Below, one piece after another: positions 12,143 to 22,765 of a stretch of DNA of 64,000 nt. Under the pieces are notes generated by a model. It was not told where the DNA came from and searched no databases. It worked only from the letters and a program-made list of their open reading frames with translations. Position numbers and translations under genes: made by a program. Positions within the stretch are counted from its first letter, which is position 1, and each line of letters begins with the position of its first letter. Source of the stretch: Heterocephalus glaber (taxonomy: Eukaryota > Chordata > Mammalia > Rodentia > Bathyergidae); the NCBI RefSeq assembly GCF_000247695.1, contig NW_004624743.1, positions 6,272,594-6,336,593 of the forward strand, read 5' to 3'.

Positions 12143-12245
12143 CTTTTAATTTTTTTTTTTAATGGTACCAGGGATCAAACTCAGGACCTTAAAGGCAGGC
12201 GCAGTGCCACTGAGCTAAATCCCAGGCCCTCCTCCTTTTAATTTT
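12143..12245 (-). mobile_element. ID-type SINE with 11-bp target-site duplication
   Basis: The minus strand carries a tRNA-derived SINE body (12154-12234), with GGGATTTAGCTCAGTGG containing the Pol III A box and GTTTGATCC as a B box one base off consensus. The A tail lies at the low-coordinate end. The direct repeats CTTTTAATTTT at 12143-12153 and 12235-12245 are identical, so this is an intact retroposed copy. Confidence 0.88.
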
Positions 12246-12714
12246 AATAAATTGTCAATCAGTTCTGGGATCAAAGGTACATATTTTGACCATTACTGTT
12301 AAATTTTTTATTATATACCACCATGATGTTTGGTGATCTTTAAAAATTAATGCAAAATTACAAAGACACGAATTTTTATACTCTTTTATTTGGGACATTC
12401 AAAAACAAATACTATTTAAATGTAATGATGGTGGAAATTTTGAATTTTAAAAAACCTCTCTTGAAATGAATTACTTTAAAAATTCCCTAGAGCAGCGTCC
12501 ACACTTTATTCCAAAGTTTTTCTTTTGTATATGTTCATGCATGTGATTTTTCCCCCTTAAAAATACAAAAGTAGTCTAACAGCAAATATTTGGAAATATG
12601 TGGAAGTGGTAGAGGCAAATAAAGAATATGATTTACTTTTGCTATTCATATTTTCTTCTATGCCTACCTTTTAGTTGTATGGTTAAAGTTGATAAAACCT
12701 TTGTATCTTCTCCT

Positions 12715-13256
12715 CTTTATTGAGCAACTGTCCTTACTACTCAAGATCCTCTCGTTCCTCAAATCTATTCCCTGCTCAGAGGCCATAATAAACCTTTTTA
12801 ATATATAAAGTCACGCTCATGTTCCTGCCTTTCAATCACTTTCCTGTGCACTGAGGAGAAAAGCTAACTCTGTACTCAGTTTCTAGTGACCTTGTCCCGC
12901 CCTTGATACCCACTTCCATCTGACAAAATCCTTTTTCCCTCAGTGAAACCCATCTACAAGAACTTTCTGTCCATCAGATGTTCTTTCCTGTTACACGGTA
13001 TTTGGCACCTGCTATAACCTACTCTCTAGGAGCTTTTCCCTTATTCCCAAAGTAGAACACCACATGGTGTTCATTTTGGCAGGACGCCTCCTGAGAGCTC
13101 AGCTCTTGAAGTTAGGCCCTCCTAGCTCTTCTCTGTCCTGTTCTGTTTCTTCCCTTCAAAGCACTTTCTTGCAAAAATGTTTAGTGATTTTATGTTCACG
13201 TGTCCAGAGTCTGCTTACCAATGTGTCCCTAGAGCAGTTGAATGAATAAATAAATT
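12715..13256 (+). mobile_element. L2 LINE 3'-end fragment, sense
   Basis: Diverged sequence follows the order of the L2 3' region, with pyrimidine-rich segments such as TTCCTGTGCACTGAGGAG and CTTGTCCCGCCC. It ends at AGCAGTTGAATGAATAAATAAAT, resembling the TGTTGAATGAATGAAT terminus typical of L2. The copy is ancient, with several deletions and no ORF. A 61-codon frame inside it is not meaningful. Confidence 0.5.
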
Positions 13257-13339
13257 TATGTACCTCATCAAATTTTAAACAACACTGATTAATGTACTGA
13301 CTAAAGGTAGATCTCAGCATAAATATGCAATAATCTCAA

Positions 13340-13990
13340 TAACTTAGTCATTCATTTATTTATTTATATAATAAATATTTATTGGCCATCTATTTTATGC
13401 CAAGCACCATCCTCACTGAGTTTATATTCTAAGCCCAGGTGAATGCATAGATAAGCAAATAATAGGTCAAATTAAAAGGTCATAGGTGCTACAGAAACAA
13501 AACAGGGAGGGATGATTCCTCATGGAGGGTAAAGGGGAAGGAACTGCAAATCAGACAACCAGGGAAGGCTTCACTGAGCAAAGGCTTGGCATTAGTGAAA
13601 CAGCAAGCCACATTTATACTGGGGAAACATTGCTCTAAGAGAACACAATAAAGCAACAGTGACACCCAGCTGCGAGGGAGCAGGAGGTGGAAGCAGGACT
13701 AGAGGAACTAGAGGAGCAGAAGGAAAAGAACCCAGAGAGACCAAAGGTCTTTTAGGCCAGGGGAAGGATGTAGGCTTCGATTCTGTGCAAAATAGAAAAC
13801 CATTGTAACAGGATCCTTCCATCTTCCATCTGCAGGGTTGGGAATAATCTGTAGAGCACCAAGAGTAAAACTGGGAGACCATTGAGGTCTTTATGGGAAT
13901 AATCCATTGAAACCTCATTGACAGGAATCAGAACGGCTACTGAGGAAGCGGAGAAACATGGTGAGAGGCTGGTATGAATCCTCAATCAGG
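13340..13990 (-). mobile_element. L2 LINE 3'-end fragment, antisense
   Basis: From CATTCATTTATTTATTTA through AATATTTATTGGCCATCT and TTATGCCAAGCACCATCC to AGTTTATATTCTAAGC, the plus strand is the reverse complement of the L2 3' end. Further matches include AGGGAAGGCTT near 13563 and an AGGCCAGGGGAAGG block near 13754. Overlapping minus-strand open frames of 77 and 108 codons lie inside and are not genes. The element faces the sense L2 at 12715-13256 tail-to-tail. Confidence 0.65.
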
Positions 13991-16072
13991 TTTATCACTC
14001 ACAGTTTTCCTAAGAAATAATACAATAGGAAGTAGCATTAGCAACCAGTAGGGCAATGGATGATCTATGACAGTGTGAAAATTATACTGCCTAGGTTTTC
14101 CAATAGGGAGTTGTCTGTATTTGTATTTGGATAGAGTTATTTAGGGGGATTAATATGTGTAGCAGGGCAAGCACACAGAGCTAAATTTAAGAAAAATATT
14201 CTTCTGGAGAAAATGGAAAAAACATTCCCAGTTCTTCTGGAAAAATTATTACAGAGAAAGCAAATAAGGGACCAAGGGTTTGGAGGCAAAGATAATGGGA
14301 GACCCTGTGTTCCTTGATACAGCCTTAATGATCAGCAAAGATACTCCCACCGTGAAAGGCTTGGAGTGCGTCTACGTATGTGCAGATACTCAGTGTTGGC
14401 GTGGCAGGAGGAAGAATAGGACTGAAACAGAAAACCACGGAGACTTCCCCAAAGGAAGGAAGGCCTTTTGTTCTCTGATAACACCATGAAGTTGAAGGCT
14501 AAGAATAGGCTATTTTGATCTTGAAGGGCATGGAGATCACAGCTGACCCATAGAAGTAAACCCATCGATTGTTAAATTGAAACCTTATGTGGCTTCCATC
14601 TCAAGTACACAAGCAACAGTTGAGCTGAGTAGGGAAAGTACCAGGTTATGAGTCAGATGGAAATTTATCTACCTTTGTCACTTAAAGCATCAAACAACAA
14701 AGCACCCGGAAGTGACTGCAGCTCACAGAATCAAGCTGGCTTACCCAACAGAGCGCCAGACGTGCTGGACACGATTGTAAAAGTTACCATATTTCAGGAA
14801 AACAGTGGTGCAAGTCATTGTTTGATACACCAATAGCATCCAATAATCTTATTAAATTGTGTAGAGATTTTAAACATCCCATAAAATAATTGTCTCTGCT
14901 AGAACTTACCCTCTAAAAATGACTGATAATTATCCTGAAGTAGTTTTAAAGTATCTTACGTGCAGTACGAGAGTGTAATTTTTTACTATTATTATTGTTT
15001 ATAATAGTGAATATGATCAAAATAAATTATACACATTGAAACCTCCCCCAGAATGTGAAACTGAGGACAGAGTTGGCAATGGAGGGAGAATGATTCCAGT
15101 ATGCTATGTGTGTGTACCAAAAAATTAAATATTTTAAAATTCAAATTAAATAAATTTTCAGTTTGAAAAAGCAATGGGCCAGAAAAAATACATAAAAATA
15201 TAAAATTGGATATTTTAACTTTTTAAAAAATCAAAGATAAATAAAAAACAATAATAACCAACCATTTGGACATTTTTCTGTACTGTAACTATATAATTTG
15301 TGCTTTGGCTTTTAAAAATAAAACAAGCTATTTCTTGACCCATGAAGTTGGCACTCAGGAGCCCAGAAATACACATGGCTAATACGAGTGGTGACCAGCG
15401 GAGCTCGCTGCACCTCCTACCTGCACTTCCGGGGTGTCACCGAGCCCTCTAACAGTGCTTCCACCCTCTTTCATTTTACAGCTGACTTTTTTGTTCGTAT
15501 TCAGTGAACTTTAATTGTACTACAAAGGCCGTCAGTGTAGGAGACCTGAGTGTAGAATTCACCCAAACAGCTTTCTAGAGATAGTGTCTTTAAAAATGAA
15601 CAGTTTTTTTCACACTGAAGTGGGAAAGCACACTGGGCCGTGGTCTGGTGAACTTCTCATCCAAGAGCTGATAGCTTCAGAACAGAAATCTGCCAGCAGC
15701 AGTATGTTACTTATTCCCTGGGTTTTAGGCCACCTGACCAGAATGCACATGTATATGTGCACAACACCCATACAAGTATGTATTCATGTGTAGAGATATA
15801 TGAATATATGCATATACACTGTGTATGAATCATGTGTACAGAGATGAATACATAAATACTCTATATGCATAAGTCAATCCTGATAGCTGCTTTCAACTTC
15901 AAGCTTCAAAAGGTCCACTGCAGCACCAAAATGAGACAGGGCCCTTGTGAAGACTCTAGATAACTAATGAGCCTCTTCAAGGTATTGCTAGAAAATTGGC
16001 CTCCTCTACAACCAAAGTGCTAGAGCAACTTGGGAGAAAGGCAAAAGCTTCCATGTTAAGTGTACTTAGATG
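13991..16072. other. Unannotated stretch
   Basis: No repeat family was recognised. An A/T-rich block lies at about 14985-15300. A short GC-richer block at 15385-15450 contains several CpG. Alternating TATG/CATA sequence occurs at 15795-15870. Open frames here are isolated and lack domains. Confidence 0.5.
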
Positions 16073-16412
16073 TGCTATGGTGTGAAAGTTTATGTCGCCT
16101 GTAAATTCGTGTATGGAGATCTTACTTCCAAGGTGATGGTGTTAGAAGAAGGAGTCTTCGGACGTGATTGTTATGAGGGTGAAGTCCCAAGTGAAATAGA
16201 CCCCAGATAGCTTCATTCCTCTTTCGCTCTGTGAAGGCACAGTGAGAAGATGGTTGATTATGAAGAGGGACGGCGCTGTCCCCAGACACTGAATCTGCTG
16301 GCACTTCCATCCTGAGCTTTCTAGCCTCCCCAGCACTAGAAATAACTTCCTGTTGCACATTAGCCATCTGGTCTGTGATATTGTGTCATACCAGCCCGGG
16401 TGGACTAACACA
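16073..16412 (+). mobile_element. MLT1-like MaLR solo LTR
   Basis: The segment begins TGCTATGGTGTGAAAG and ends CCCGGGTGGACTAACACA, giving TG...CA ends about 340 bp apart. In its last third, AATCTGCTGGCACTTCC, the TTTCTAGCCTCCCCAGCAC block and the CTGTTGCACATTAGCC region follow the MLT1-type 3' order. No internal retroviral sequence adjoins it. Open frames on the minus strand (16122-16411) are shadows. Confidence 0.7.
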
Positions 16413-16634
16413 AATGCTCAACTGGTCACCAGCCAAGTAAATTTGGACAGATTATCTAGCCTTCCTGAACTTACGTTTCTTTACGCATTGAAGATCAAAA
16501 TACCTATTGTATTTTCCAGAGTATATGCTAACATGAAATAAGGTATGTATAGATGGTGGTATATAGTAATGCTTCTGGATTTTATTACTGGAAACTAAAG
16601 AATGACCCAGGACACTGTGGATTCCACTGTGGCT

Positions 16635-16800
16635 TAAAGTATGAGTTTCAGAGTCAGATAGACTTGGATTTGAGCCCCAGTTCTTTAACCTTCTGGCTTC
16701 AAAAATTTAGCCATGTCACCTACTTGACTTAAGGCTTGGTTTCTTAATTTAAAAGATGAAGATGACATTACCTCATAGGGTTGTTGTTGTATAAATAAGA
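16635..16800 (+). mobile_element. MIR SINE
   Basis: The order GAGTCAGATAGACTTGGATT, then GAGCCCCAGTTC, the TTGACTTAAGG block, and finally ACCTCATAGGGTTGTTGTTG is the characteristic MIR progression, including the conserved CCTCATAGGGTTGTTGT core. The copy is old and diverged. Confidence 0.75.
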
Positions 16801-16803
16801 TTG

Positions 16804-16850
16804 TATATATATACATATATATATGAATATAAATATATGTGTATACATTT
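16804..16850. repeat. AT/TATG-rich simple repeat
   Basis: A run of TATATATATACATATATATATG character lies directly after the MIR, where such tracts often grow from the tail. Confidence 0.85.
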
Positions 16851-17089
16851 CCTTATGCTCTTGCTTAGCACACAGTCAGAATGCTATATGCAACTGATAC
16901 TTGTTGTAATATTTATTCATTTTATTCCACCAGTGACCAGCTGGCCAGAAGACATGCCATTATAAAGAGAATACCTACTGGAAGGATATTTTGGAAAGGT
17001 AAAAGTAGTATTGATAGGATATAATAAAACACATGGAATTGTATACTTTAAAAGAGAAAACTATGCAAATGATAACTCAAAGATATTTT

Positions 17090-17570
17090 TAAAACTGTCA
17101 TTTGCAGCATGAACAGATCTGGGAGATATTATGTTATTGTGATAGAGGCTAGGCACAAAAACAAAGACCTCACCTTATCTGGAAAGTCTCATAAAGTCAG
17201 ACTCATAGAAGCAGAAATTGACACAATGGTTTCTAGGAGCTGGAGCAGAGGAGGAGGGTTTGGGGGGTAAGTTGTTCAAGTGATACTAACTTTACATAAT
17301 TAGGAGAAATAAGTTCAAGATATCTATTGTATAATAGGCCTGTATTAATAACAGTGAATTACATTCTTGAAAATTCTTGAAAGTAGATTTAAGTATTCTC
17401 ATTCATTAAGTAGATTTACATATTCTCACACATAAAAAATATCTCATGTAAGGTCATATGTATATTAATTACCTTGGTGCAGCCACTCCATAATGTATAC
17501 AGTATTTCAAAACATCATATTGTACACCATAAGCGTATGCCATTGTCTTTGTCAATTAAAAATCAATTTT
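17090..17570 (+). mobile_element. Old L1M 3' end, sense
   Basis: The order is TCATTTGCAGCATGAACAG, then GAGGCTAGGCACAAAAAC, ACTCATAGAAGCAGAAAT, TTCTAGGAGCTGGAGCAG, TTAATTACCTTGG, ATCATATTGTACACCATAAG and TTTGTCAATTAAAAATC. This is the ORF2 end and 3' UTR of the mammal-wide L1M group. ORF2 coding is not readable. Confidence 0.8.
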
Positions 17571-19569
17571 AAAAAGTGAAAAACAGATTCAGATGAAGGA
17601 TGCTTATGTGAAAACAGAGATATTTAATTTCATTGCAAGTTCTACAGGAGACTATTCAAATCTTCTGAAATTTCAAGCTTTTTAAAGATGTAGTGGGTTC
17701 CACAGGGCATGATGAGTCTCCTGTCCCCAAAGCATCCAACCACCCTGGCAGATGAGAGTTGGGTGCAGAGGACCTTCAAGTTATATTCAGCCTCAGAGTT
17801 CTGATTCAGCAATTCTACAATTGCTGTAGCATAACTACTGGAAAAGCTAATGGAATCCAGCTCCCATTAGTAAATGTAGATAATTGGGATAAGAAGCTGA
17901 AATTCTGACTGTAAGGTTTCTATTCAGATGGCACTGAATTTGGACAGCAGGCAGATCCAGGATCCAAATTTTATGGGGTTTACAAATATCAAGAATTCAA
18001 AAATAAAATATTTTCATTAACTGCCTAAGATACTTCTAGAAAACATTAGCTGACTACTCTATCATAGATAACCTGTTTGTAATTTTTTTGTAGAGGGAAG
18101 AGAAAAGTATTTTGATTTTCCTTCTAGCATGGTAGGGTGGTTTTTTTAAAATTGATGATTGCTTAGAGCTACTGTTTATAGTGTCACAAGTCACTGAGAA
18201 TGTCACATCAATGTTGAGGATTATTGTCAACTTTAGGAAAACTGCTCTGTGGTTTGTTTATGTAAGATATTCAATCACTTTAAGTTTGCCTATGAACAAG
18301 CTAATTTGAAATACCACCCCCTTATCTTCTATTTCCTTAAGTCAGGAAGCTTAGAGAGTTGAAGAACACGTATAGAAAGTCCCTAGAAGCCAGTCTTACC
18401 TTGGGACTCCTTGCAGTAACTTATCAATCACAGGAGTGGCTGAAACCACATCAGAAGAGCCCACTAAACTACTAAAAAATGTCTTCAACTAACCAAATTT
18501 AAAAATGCCTGGAGCCAATACAAAGCCACCTGGCTTTATCACCTGAAGTCTGGAGAGTCAGAGACGTTTTAACCCACTGGGACTTAAAGGCCTTACTTTT
18601 ACAAGATTTACAGAACTCATTCTTTTGTAAACACATTGCTTGTCCCCTCTTCAGTCTGTGGAAGAGGCTCATGCTAGAGCACCCCAGAACCCTTAGCTTC
18701 ACATAAGTCACTTCTGTCCCAGGATGATTTTAGAGATAACCCAGCTACTGGAATGCTAAGGCCACACAGCTCAAGAACTGTTTGAGGGAACTGTGAATTT
18801 TTAGCCCAAAGCACAAAATACTATGAGGGACATAATTAGTGCTGTCAAGTATTTGAAGGACTGTCATGTTGTCATCTGTCCCGCAGTCACTCTGAGTAGC
18901 TCTCAAGCACAAAACTTAAGAACAGTCAGAAGTTCCAAGGAAGAAAATTTCAACCAACCCTAAGACAGAACTTTCTAGACAACTAAAGTTGTTCAAAAAT
19001 GAATTCAATTGCCATTTGGAATAATGGACTCCCTGTTGTTTGAAATGGTCCATAGAGGCCAAGCAATTACCTGTCAAGAAAGTGCTTGCTCTAGATAAGA
19101 TTTTTTACAGGGGTTCGAAGCTCAGGCTAAACAACTTGCAAGTTGGAATTCAGTGGGTTTTCCCAGATCATCAGGAAAGAAATAATCCTTCAAAGCATCG
19201 CTGGTCAGAACAGCTTAGTAAGAAAATTTCAAAATGAAATATAGAATTTCCCATGTATATCAAATCATATCTTTGGAAAATTAAAAGTTGTGTGCCATAG
19301 AATTAGCTAATAGTGTGTAAATCTAATCTCTCAAATCAACTCTATGCTTGATATTGCCAGACAATTCTACTCGTAACTTTGATTCATTCATAAATAATTG
19401 ATTGCTTCACAACAAATTCATATTACTTTTGGTAAGCACTAGTAAAAAATTATTAGTAAACCAGATCATGGTCTCTTTCCTGGAGTCAAGTTGTATTTCT
19501 ATGTATGAAAAGTTGTATGTGTTCAGGAAAGCACGTGTAGTCAATAGAATTTTATTGAGCAGTATTACC
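17571..19569. other. Unannotated stretch
   Basis: Nothing recognisable was found. Short open frames at 18499-18711 and 19040-19237 have no domain. Confidence 0.5.
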
Positions 19570-19740
19570 CAAAATATGATATTAGAAGTCAGAGTCAAAA
19601 TCCTAGCTCACTATTTACAAGAGCAAACAACTTAGCCTTTTTGCCTCTCAAATTTATTATCCATAAAAATAATATAATATATGCCCCTACCTGATTTCAG
19701 TGAACATAAGTGAGACAATGTCTATAAAATATTTCACAAC
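19570..19740 (+). mobile_element. MIR SINE, diverged
   Basis: AGTCAGAGTCAAAATCCTAG, an ACAACTTAGCC block, and CCCCTACCTGATTTCAGTG followed by GTGAGACAATGT match the MIR order (specific residue block, TTAACCTCT region, TACCTACCTCA core, GAGATAATG end). The match is weaker than that of the copy at 16.6 kb. Confidence 0.5.
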
Positions 19741-21147
19741 TAAAAATATTCCATAAATAACAATATTTTTAAATTGTTAAGCACAACAGTTTTCCCAATG
19801 TTGTATATCATGAAATATACTAAACTAGCAGACTGTAACACCAGAAGGGACAAAGAAAAACCTACATATTCCTAAAGCTGCCTATTATTTCCCCAAAACA
19901 CCATGAATCTTGAATAATTTAAATAAATAAAATAACATGTGGGTAAAATAATTCTTGGCAATAAAGTACATAAACCCCTTGTTAATCACTGAACAGGACA
20001 CAGATTTCAAGAACGATGGCATCTGAGCTGACCCTGTGGAACGACCAGCTCAATGACCACAAAAGGGTGCTGCTAAAGTCTCCTGAAAGCGCCAAGCAGA
20101 GACCTACAGAGGCCCCTGCAAGACTTTAAATGTTGCTTCTTGGTGAGATCACTGAAGCTGCTTGGATTCCTAGAATTTGAAGGACTTACATTTTAAAGAC
20201 TTACTTCTGCAATTTCTGTAGTTACCTGATAACCACCCAAGGCAAGCTGTTGACCAAACAATTAAAACCAGTCGGTTTCCAAATGTGAGGTTCCCATGAT
20301 TTACTGCAACTAGATTGCAAGTGCATCCAATGCACCAAAAATGTCAACTGTTTTATTGATTATATGCCGATCATGGTTGTGCACAAGTAAGATGACATAG
20401 AAATGATAGCACTACTATGGAAAGAATTAATTTATCACTTAAAAAAAATGAACAATCATATTCTTCATTGGGCTGAGGTTCCATTTTGCTAGTAGTATTG
20501 TTTCTCTAATGATAATCAAGCAAGCAGTACTGAAAGGCATGGTAGTTATTGCCTGGCCCTTTAATACAGCTTGGGCATACAAATACCACAGACCTTACAT
20601 TTCCAAATTATGACAGAAGAGCCAAGATCTTCCTTTATGCTCCCAATTTCTGATTCTGCATCTGTTCAATCTGAACCATTACCCCCGTGGCTGGGCTCAA
20701 TCTTTCGGTGACTTGGACTCTGTGTTTCAATCACCAGAGAGTCTGCTGTCCTTAATAGATTGTTTATATTAGTCAAGCTTCTGATTGTAAGCAACAGAAA
20801 CACAATTCAAACTTGGTTAACAAAGCTGAATCTAATAGCTTATGTAATGGAAGTGGGCAAGTTTCAAACATAGCTTAGTCCAGGAATCAAATAATATTTC
20901 AGACCTTTCTATATCAATTTCCTCTGCTTTCCCATGGATTGCTCTGCATTTTCAGCCTCCTTCCCAATAACAATTCTTGCTTGCTGTTTTTCAGAATTGA
21001 CCCTCTTTTTTCATGTTGCTTTAACATGCTCACCTGTAAAATTAAGTATTAGGTGGGAATCACCATTCTCAAAATGTTTAGACTAAGGTTACAAGAAGGA
21101 TGGTTTCTACAAGAAAATCAGCTTCCATATACCAAAAGGACCAGGTG
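19741..21147. other. Unannotated stretch with a short ATG frame at 20016
   Basis: No repeat was identified. A 37-codon frame from ATG at 20016 to TAA at 20127-20129 starts in a fair translation context (GAACGATGG) and is less AT-biased than its surroundings. I do not recognise its product (it begins MASELTLWND), and it may be chance or a fragment of a processed pseudogene. Confidence 0.4.
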
Positions 21148-21238
21148 ATGATCTTTAATTTGTGCTTGCATTCGAATCACACTTGTTAAAACACAAGTTT
21201 CTGGGTTCCCTCCCAGAGTTTCTGATTTATAGAGAGAG
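21148..21238 (+). mobile_element. MER5A-like hAT-Charlie fragment
   Basis: GCATTCGAATCACACTTG, TGTTAAAACACAAGTTTCTG, and CCCAGAGTTTCTGATTTA follow the MER5A order (CATCAGAATCACCTGG, TTGTTAAAACACAGATT, CAGAGTTTCTGATTCAG). The terminal inverted repeats are missing, so this is an internal fragment. Confidence 0.65.
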
Positions 21239-21696
21239 GTCAGTTTTTCTGTTGTTGTTCTTGTTATTGCTGTGACAATCTTGTGCACTTCCACAAGTGC
21301 CTTATTTTTGTTGTCACTGTTCCAAGTACCACATCTGAAGGACCAACAGAATAGGAGGCAAAAGGTGAATTTGTAAAACATCAGATGCCTACTAAATTCA
21401 TTGACCTTGCTCCTATGATTTGTGGGCTGCTCCCCTGCCTCACTTAAGAGCTTGTGTTTTTGCGCTTAACCCCATAGAAAATTCTCTTTAACCATGAATG
21501 TAGGCCACCTGGCCAGCACTCTGGACAAATTGTTGAAATTATTAAAATATGTGGAACCACACTTCAAAATTATGCCCATGTTTGCTGATATTCAATTTAA
21601 GAAATCTATACAGAGACTCAGACTCATAATACTCATTTTTAAATATTGTGGAACTTTGCTTTTCAAACTATGGTATTTATAACTTTTGTATCACAT

Positions 21697-21719
21697 CTAA
21701 CATCCACAGAGGATGTTAG
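21697..21719. repeat. Perfect short inverted repeat
   Basis: CTAACATCC (21697-21705) and GGATGTTAG (21711-21719) are perfect complements separated by ACAGA. The 9-bp stem has no T run after it that would suggest a terminator, and mammalian DNA does not use that signal for Pol II. Confidence 0.6.
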
Positions 21720-22605
21720 TTAAAAATACCAATTGTTTTGGTGGTATTTACAACAGTTGCCAAGAAAATTTCTGGATGTGGCCTGAGAATCTAGAATTTT
21801 AACAAAAAAGCATATTTGGTTTTGTTCATCAAAATTTGAAAATTTAACAAGTATATGGTTCCTGATTTTACCAGATGTCTAAATACCACTAATATTACAT
21901 TTCTCAACCTTAGTTATGAAATAAAATTCATTTGAAGAATTTAAACAAAGAAAAAAAAATCAACATCTAGACCTTACCCCAAAACCAAATGATCTTGAAT
22001 TTCAGGTGATGGGGTATTGAAAATCTATAATAAAATAACTTCTCTAAATGTAGATATTTATGCATGCAAAATAATTTAAGGACTCCATTTAGAGTGACAA
22101 ATTATCAAGTTATAAAATTATTCTAAATGTACATAGAATGAAGTTCCCAGAAATTCTGGAATCCTTGAGATTCAAAGGTTATTTATGTGCTATGAGAAGC
22201 CACTGCTACTTTAGAGTGTTAAATAATATGGCATGTTTCAACACAGAAAGTTTTATAAAAAAGACCTCAGCCTAGTAAGAAAGGTAAACAGTAATTTTTG
22301 TACAGCTTATCTATTATATAGTTATAAGTATTTTTAAATACTTCAGCATATGTAGTGTGATGGTGTGCGCTGTGTGTGTGTGTGATATTTAAACTGAACT
22401 AAGACAAAAAGGCTTGTTGGAATTTCAATTAGGAAAGTCGTATTCTAGGGTACCTTTTAGAAGTGCTCTTGTTTTCAAAATCTTAATTAATAATCAAGGG
22501 TTTGGTGATTGCCATACTTTCAGAAATGGAGTTATGTTGGATTAGCATAAAACATTACAATAAGATTTGGGGGATTAAAATTAAAGGTGTTGGAGATGTA
22601 TACCT
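21720..22605. other. Unannotated AT-rich stretch
   Basis: Nothing recognised beyond a short TG run at 22370-22384. Confidence 0.5.
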
Positions 22606-22765
22606 AAAAGCAATTTTTGGTTGATGCATAGGATTGAACTGAGCTACATCCCCAGTCTTTTTATGCTTTCACTTTTTAAATTTTGAGACTGTGTCTTGCT
22701 GAGGCACTTAATTGCCTAGTTTGAGCTTGAACTTGTGTTGCTACAGGTGTGTTACCACGGTGGTC
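22606..22765 (-). mobile_element. ID/B1 composite SINE, old
   Basis: The left part (GGATTGAACTGAGCTACATC, then CCCCAG) is a partly deleted antisense ID body. The right part (TTTTGAGACTGTGTCTTGCT, TTGAGCTTGAACTTGTG, ACAGGTGTGTTACCACG) is antisense B1. The order on the minus strand is therefore B1 then ID, the same arrangement as the copy at 58930-59145. It is heavily diverged. Confidence 0.6.

Noticed and set aside
13592..13985. Overlapping minus-strand frames of 108 and 77 codons
   Set aside because: They lie inside an antisense L2 fragment, and two frames are open at once, as expected by chance.
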